Below, piece after piece: positions 18,461 through 22,226 of a stretch of DNA of 22,226 nucleotides; the stretch's first letter is position 1; each line of letters begins with the position of its first letter. The notes below the pieces were generated by a model. That model searched no databases. It was not told the DNA's origin and saw nothing but the letters and a program-made list of their open reading frames with translations. Origin of the DNA: CAZCPB01 sp964500365. GTDB taxonomy: Bacteria > Planctomycetota > Phycisphaerae > Phycisphaerales > UBA1924. The stretch covers positions 1-22,226 of the forward strand of contig CAZCPB010000034.1 in NCBI GenBank assembly GCA_964500365.1, read 5' to 3'. Both the position numbers and the translations under genes were made by a program.

Positions 18461-19315
18461 ATGAGACCGAACCGGGAGATGTGCACCGCTGCGATCGCGA
18501 CGCTCGTGACGGTCTCGGGTGCTGCCGCGCAGGACGCGCCCGGGTCCGCGGACGCCCCGCTCGACGAGAAGCTCGCCGTGCCCGGGTGGACGGTGCGCTT
18601 CGAGCCGTTCGTCTGGTACGTCGCGCCGGGGGGCGACCTCAAGCTGCCCGGCGGCGGCCAGGACGTCAAGCTCGAAGTCATGGACATGGACAACCCGCGG
18701 CTCAGCCCCGCGGCGGAGTTCGATCTCAAGTTCGGCAACTGGCGCTTCACCCTCGGCGGGTTCTCGTTCCAAGGGAAGACCGATGCTTCGGCGGCGACCG
18801 AATCGGGCCAGATCGGCGGCGTGTCGTTCAGCGCGGGGGACCTTCTGAAGTCGGAGCTCGACCTGCAGTCGTTCCAGGCGACCGCCGGGTACCGGGTGTG
18901 GGAAGAGGCCCTGAACCCGCGGGACGGGATCTACGCGCTGGTCTTCGGCCTGGACGTGCTCGCCGGGGCGCGGATCTACGACGTGAGCGCCTCCGTGCAG
19001 CAGGCGGCGGGGCCGGACGTGCCTTCGACCAGCGAGTTCTTCGCCGAGCCGATCGCCGGCGTGCGGGCCGACTTCGATTTCTACCGGGCATTCTCGATCG
19101 ACCTTCGGACCACCGCGGGGTACATGCCGGGGGATCGCTCGGTGTGGTCCCTGGACATCGCCTTGTCGGGCGTCTACCGGCCGGTCGAGAACGTGGGCGT
19201 GATGATCGGGTACCGGCAGCTTCTGTTCGACCTGGACAGCGGGGACGGGGATGAAGAGTTCCGGTTCAGCGGCGGGCTGGCGGGGCTCTTCGCGGGGATC
19301 GAACTGCGGTTTTGA
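18461..19315 (+). CDS. Outer-membrane beta-barrel protein
   Basis: A 284-aa exported protein. The signal peptide is visible (CTAAIATLVTVSGAAAQDA, cleavage probably after Ala-Ala-Ala). The rest is rich in alternating strands with aromatic girdle residues (WTVRFEPFVWYVAPGG, WRFTLGGFSFQGKT, FQATAGYRVWEEA, IGYRQLLFDLD) and ends GIELRF with a terminal Phe, the pattern of a BamA-assembled barrel. The size suggests eight to twelve strands. The ATG at 18461 is the first in a good signal context; a second ATG six codons later is possible. No SD is present, so a very short leader is likely. No family name is recognised with confidence; a porin-like or OmpW/autotransporter-adhesion-like role would be a guess. 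Confidence 0.72.
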   Translation: MRPNREMCTAAIATLVTVSGAAAQDAPGSADAPLDEKLAVPGWTVRFEPFVWYVAPGGDLKLPGGGQDVKLEVMDMDNPRLSPAAEFDLKFGNWRFTLGGFSFQGKTDASAATESGQIGGVSFSAGDLLKSELDLQSFQATAGYRVWEEALNPRDGIYALVFGLDVLAGARIYDVSASVQQAAGPDVPSTSEFFAEPIAGVRADFDFYRAFSIDLRTTAGYMPGDRSVWSLDIALSGVYRPVENVGVMIGYRQLLFDLDSGDGDEEFRFSGGLAGLFAGIELRF

Positions 19316-19631
19316 GCCCGAATTGAGGGGTATCTGCCGTGGATTCGAGCCCGGCCGCGTGGACTCAGGAGGGATTCGGAGTCGAGACAGGTTCCGAATG
19401 TGTATTCGTATTATGTAAGGTTTTCGCCCATAAGCGTTGACGCTGGGATGGTTTCCGGAGATACTGGTCTGGGTTCGTGGGCACCGGCACCTGGGAAGAT
19501 GCCGGAGAGAAGAGGACGCTCGAAGCTCCACGTGCGGACGGATGAGATCGGCAAGCCGCCTTCGTTTGCAATGAACGGGGGGCGGCGTTGCGGGTTTGGG
19601 CATCGAGCCGGCCCGCCGCGAGGGGGATCGG
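19316..19631. other. Intergenic leader region of the HU-family gene
   Basis: This 316-bp stretch has no plausible gene. It contains a 7-bp inverted repeat attcgga...tccgaat with a 12-nt loop (19374-19399), a relatively AT-rich patch (19395-19430) and one good promoter candidate, listed separately. The inverted repeat has no T tract and could be an operator rather than a terminator. Confidence 0.5.
19437..19465 (+). promoter_or_regulatory. Sigma-70-like promoter for the HU-family gene
   Basis: TTGACG (19437-19442; five of six consensus bases) is followed after exactly 17 bp by GATACT (19460-19465; four of six). Transcription would start near 19472 and leave a leader of about 160 nt before the ATG at 19632. 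Confidence 0.5.
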
Positions 19632-19961
19632 ATGGCCACGGTCACCAAGAAGGAACTCATCGACCGCATCTCCGAGGAAACTCGGATCCGGCGGATCGAT
19701 GTGAAGAAGACGGTCCAGAACTTCCTGGACCAGGTCGTGAAGGAACTCCAGCAGGGCAACCGGCTCGAGTTCCGGGATTTCGGTGTCTTCGAGGTCAAGA
19801 ACCGCGCGCCGCGGATCGCCCAGAACCCCAAGACCCTCGAGCGGGTGGACGTGCCGGCCAAGAAGACGGTCAAGTTCAAGGTCGGTCGGCTCATGCGCGA
19901 GGCCGTGGGAGTGACCGAGGGGCGGAGCCGCCGAACGGTGCCGCGCGACGGCAGAGCCTGA
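19632..19961 (+). CDS. HU/IHF-family nucleoid DNA-binding protein
   Basis: A 109-aa histone-like protein. The helical base (TVTKKELIDRISEETRIRRIDVKKTVQNFLDQVV) is followed by the beta saddle FRDFGVFEVKNRAPRIAQNPKT, which contains the arm-tip Asn-Pro that inserts into DNA, and VPAKKTVKFKVGRLMREAV. Such proteins dimerise and bend DNA. The ATG at 19632 is preceded by gagggg about 8 bp upstream and starts the normal family N-terminus; an in-frame GTG 12 codons earlier is unlikely. About 15 extra residues at the C-terminus (GRSRRTVPRDGRA) are basic and outside the usual 90-95-aa fold. Sequence does not show whether it acts like HU or like site-specific IHF. Confidence 0.93.
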   Translation: MATVTKKELIDRISEETRIRRIDVKKTVQNFLDQVVKELQQGNRLEFRDFGVFEVKNRAPRIAQNPKTLERVDVPAKKTVKFKVGRLMREAVGVTEGRSRRTVPRDGRA

Positions 19962-19976
19962 ACGCGATCTGAACAA

Positions 19977-20021
19977 GACCCGGGTTTTCGTTGCCGCTGG
20001 GACTTTCCCGGTGTCCGGGTC
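19977..20021. repeat. Nested inverted repeats upstream of the aldo/keto reductase
   Basis: gacccgg (19977-19983) pairs with ccgggtc (20015-20021); inside, cccgg-tgt-ccggg (20007-20019) can form an alternative hairpin using part of the same bases. The two foldings exclude each other. The site lies between the HU-family stop and the reductase start and may be a terminator without T tract or a leader structure. Confidence 0.35.
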
Positions 20022-20064
20022 GGTATCATGGCGCGCGACGAACCCTCACCCTGGAGGTGCCGTG

Positions 20065-21102
20065 ATGGACCGATCGACCACCCGCCGGGACTTCCTGATC
20101 CAGTCCGCGGCCGCCGCGGCGGCTATTTCCGCGGGGAAAGCCATGGCCTTCCAGCCGGTCAGTGCGGCCAAACCCTCCTCCGACCTCGAGCAGCGCCAGT
20201 ACGGCAAGACCGACATGAAGGTCACGCTGCTGGGCTTCGGCGGGGCCGAGATCGGCTACGAGCGGACCGACCAGGACGTCGTCGAGCGGCTCCTGAACGC
20301 CGCGCTCGACGCGGGCCTGAACCTCATCGACACCGCCGAGTGCTACGTCGATTCGGAGGTGCAGATCGGCAAGGCCGTCGGCCACCGCCGCAAGGAGTAC
20401 TACCTCTTCACCAAGTGCGGGCACATCACCGACTCGGGCGGACGGGGCAACGCGTGGGGCAAGGACGAGGTCGTCCGCTCGGTCGAACGGAGCCTCGAGC
20501 GCCTCAAGACCGACCACGTGGACATGGTCCACCTGCACTCCTGCGGGCTCGACATCCTGAAGAAGGGCGAGTGCATCGAGGGACTGGAGCAGGCCAAGAA
20601 GGAAGGCAAGACGCGCTACATCGGCTACAGCGGCGATTCGGAGGCGGCCAAGTACGCGATCGAGACCGGCCGCTTCGACTCGCTCCAGACGTCGGTGAAC
20701 ATCGCCGACCAGGAGTGCATCGAGCTGACGCTGCCGCTCGCCAGGGCCCGGAGCATGGGCGTCGTCGCCAAGCGCCCGATCGCCAACGTGGCGTGGCGGT
20801 ACGACTCGGCGCCGCAGGGCTACCACGCCGAGTACTGGAAGCGCCTGCAGGAACTCAAGTACGACTTCCTCACCGGCGAGGCGCGCCAGAAGCAGGGCCC
20901 GGACGGCGCGGTCGGCACCGTCATGCGCTTCACGGCGATGCAGCCGGGCGTGCACTGCCTGATCGTCGGGACCAGCAAGCCCGAGCGCTGGAAGCAGAAC
21001 GCCGAGCTGCTCAAGGCAGGGCCCCTGCCGAAGGAACTCGAAGAGAAAATCCGGGCGCGCTGGAAGGAAGTCGCCAAGCCGGACTGGACCGGGCAGACCT
21101 GA
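20065..21102 (+). CDS. Tat-exported aldo/keto reductase
   Basis: A 345-aa NAD(P)H-dependent oxidoreductase of the aldo/keto reductase fold. The N-terminus is a twin-arginine signal: TTRRDFLIQ (5-13), an Ala-rich hydrophobic stretch and a probable cleavage near KAMAF. Export to the periplasm folded with cofactor is therefore predicted. The catalytic tetrad is present: Asp89 (LIDTAECY), Tyr94, Lys117 (LFTKCG) and His158 (MVHLHSCG). The ATG at 20065 has a strong SD (ggagg, 7 bp spacing). An upstream in-frame GTG at 20011 would bury the Tat motif and is rejected. Tat-targeted members of this family are frequent in Planctomycetota; the substrate is unknown. No redox partner is encoded nearby. Confidence 0.9.
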   Translation: MDRSTTRRDFLIQSAAAAAAISAGKAMAFQPVSAAKPSSDLEQRQYGKTDMKVTLLGFGGAEIGYERTDQDVVERLLNAALDAGLNLIDTAECYVDSEVQIGKAVGHRRKEYYLFTKCGHITDSGGRGNAWGKDEVVRSVERSLERLKTDHVDMVHLHSCGLDILKKGECIEGLEQAKKEGKTRYIGYSGDSEAAKYAIETGRFDSLQTSVNIADQECIELTLPLARARSMGVVAKRPIANVAWRYDSAPQGYHAEYWKRLQELKYDFLTGEARQKQGPDGAVGTVMRFTAMQPGVHCLIVGTSKPERWKQNAELLKAGPLPKELEEKIRARWKEVAKPDWTGQT

Positions 21103-21285
21103 CGCGCGGCCGAGGCTCACCGCCAGGGTCGGCGTCGGGCCGTGGCAAAAGAAACCACAGAAGAAGCGCCTGCAGGTCCTCCGGTTACTCTCCGGCATCT
21201 GGGCGCATCCGGGCGATCTGGGGCGGCTTTTCCGCTTTCCTTCTATCGAAGCCGCATTCGTTCGCCTCGAAGGCGGAACGCGACC

Positions 21286-21314
21286 TTGACGATTCGCACC
21301 CGCCCGGGCAGACT
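21286..21314 (+). promoter_or_regulatory. Weak promoter candidate for the terminal lipoprotein gene
   Basis: TTGACG (21286-21291) is followed after 17 bp by CAGACT (21309-21314), which matches only three consensus bases. The -35 box and spacing are the same as at the HU-family promoter. It would start transcription about 35 bp before the ATG at 21355. Confidence 0.3.
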
Positions 21315-21354
21315 GCGCCCTCACCGCGGCGGCGGCAAGGCGGGGAGGTGGACC

Positions 21355-22226
21355 ATGGTCGCGAGTCGTCGTGTCGTCGTCGGTGCGCTGGTGCTCGGGG
21401 CCCTGCTGGCGTCGGGCTGTGCCGGCAGCAGAACCCAGCTCGAGAAGGTCGCCAAGGACTGGTGCGAGACGATCCGCGCCAGCCAGGTGATCCCGGTCTA
21501 CCCGCTCACCGAGGACCTGCGCCCCGGCGACGTGTTCCTGGTGCAGACCTCGATCTCCGATGAGGCGAGCCGCTACCGGGCCAGGGGCTTCCTGCCGCTG
21601 GACGACTTCCGCACGCGCCTGGCGCTCCCTGCCGCGGCGTTCAGCGGGCAGTACTTCGACGGGTACTGGGACGATGTGTTCTGGGCCAACCCGCCCAACC
21701 CGCGCGCCACGCGGAAGGCCGGCGCGTTCCCCGCGGGGGCGGCGCCGGGCGGTTCGCTCCTGAGCGACGCCAACGCGCCCCGGGCGGCGTTCCCGACGTA
21801 CTCGTTCGAAGTGTCCCGGTCGGGCGGGCTGAGCCTCGCGGTGCCGATCCAGGGGATCCCGCTCGCCCTAGGCGTACTCGGCGCCGACGAGGCGACCGGG
21901 TCGGTGACGATCGCCGACGCGCGGACGGTGGCCGCGAGCCCGGGCGTCGTGTACGACGAGGTGCGCGCGTGGGCCGCGCGGGACGAGGTCCGCGCGCAGC
22001 TCCGCTGGGCGGCGCGGACGTCCGAGGCGCCGGTCTACATCCGCGTCGTGACGCGCGTGTACTACGCGGGCGCGCTCAACGTGTCGATCACCCGCAAGGG
22101 CGCCTTCGGCGCCGAGTTCGCCGGGGGCAAGGCGCCCAACCTCGATCTCATCAACGAGGACGGCACCGTCAACGAGAACAACATCAAGATCCTCGAGAAG
22201 ATGAACGGCGAGGCGAGCGGCGCGCC
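21355..22226 (+). CDS. Unrecognised lipoprotein, 3'-truncated by window edge
   Basis: The frame stays open from the ATG at 21355 to the window end, giving at least 290 residues. A strong SD (ggagg, 21344-21348, 6 bp spacing) fixes the start. The N-terminus is a lipoprotein signal ending LLASGC, so Cys22 should be lipidated. The body starts KDWCETIRASQVIPVYPLTE, then LRPGDVFLVQTSI, followed by an Ala/Pro-rich middle and a beta-like part with VYIRVVTRVYYAGALNVSI. No transmembrane helix beyond the signal and no known catalytic motif were seen. The RPGDVFLV phrase and the WCETIRASQVIPVYP opening look conserved rather than low-complexity, but I do not recognise the family. An anchored envelope protein is the only safe statement. 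Confidence 0.75.
   Translation, partial: MVASRRVVVGALVLGALLASGCAGSRTQLEKVAKDWCETIRASQVIPVYPLTEDLRPGDVFLVQTSISDEASRYRARGFLPLDDFRTRLALPAAAFSGQYFDGYWDDVFWANPPNPRATRKAGAFPAGAAPGGSLLSDANAPRAAFPTYSFEVSRSGGLSLAVPIQGIPLALGVLGADEATGSVTIADARTVAASPGVVYDEVRAWAARDEVRAQLRWAARTSEAPVYIRVVTRVYYAGALNVSITRKGAFGAEFAGGKAPNLDLINEDGTVNENNIKILEKMNGEASGA

Noticed and set aside
21220..21245. Hairpin gcgg-ctttt-ccgc followed by ttt after the reductase gene
   Set aside because: The stem is four base pairs and the T run is short; not enough for a terminator call.

Overview
This window is a GC-rich stretch of chromosome from a diderm (Gram-negative type) bacterium. The best guess is a member of the Planctomycetota, perhaps Phycisphaerales-like. 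The hints are very high GC with many genes lacking a Shine-Dalgarno (SD) sequence, a DUF2089-type regulator paired with a small membrane protein, a Tat-exported aldo/keto reductase, and LptB plus outer-membrane barrel proteins. The lineage is an inference, not proven by any marker gene. No rRNA, tRNA, CRISPR, transposase or phage gene was recognised.

Layout, left to right. (1) 2-1945 (+): 3' part of a ComEC/Rec2 DNA-uptake channel whose C-terminal metallo-beta-lactamase domain has lost its metal ligands. (2) 1966-3215 (-): lptB followed by a PEGA-domain lipoprotein. (3) 3318-5926 (+): two tandem paralogous GT1-type glycosyltransferases. The second overlaps tail-to-tail by 50 bp with a DUF6941-like gene (5877-6389, -). 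(4) 6390-7374: an AT-rich divergent promoter island, then a DUF2089-like HTH regulator and a three-helix membrane protein. (5) 7385-16405 (-): a complete high-affinity K+ uptake locus. Its order of transcription is 37-aa micro-ORF, kdpF, kdpA, kdpB, kdpC, kdpD, kdpE, with tsaB only 8 bp behind kdpE. (6) 16866-17891 (+) an outer-membrane transporter-like protein; 17943-18398 (-) the ribosome-rescue hydrolase ArfB; 18461-19315 (+) an outer-membrane barrel protein. (7) 19632-19961 (+) an HU/IHF-family protein; 20065-21102 (+) a Tat-targeted aldo/keto reductase; 21355-end (+) the start of an unrecognised lipoprotein.

How it works together. The Kdp locus is the coherent system: KdpFABC is the K+-pumping P-type ATPase and KdpDE the sensor kinase/response regulator pair that induces it. 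Stop/start overlaps (micro-ORF/kdpF, kdpF/kdpA, kdpD/kdpE) and short gaps point to one transcript. A tandem direct repeat about 80 bp upstream of the first start is a candidate KdpE operator. As given, kdpB carries a frameshift directly after its phosphorylation loop, so the pump is either recently broken or the base sequence is wrong there.

I found no convincing wholly new multi-gene system. The points most worth a second look are the kdpB frameshift, the 37-aa micro-ORF ahead of kdpF, tsaB tied to the kdp transcript, the pseudo-enzymatic ComEC tail, and the back-to-back promoters sharing a -35 box at 6504-6555.
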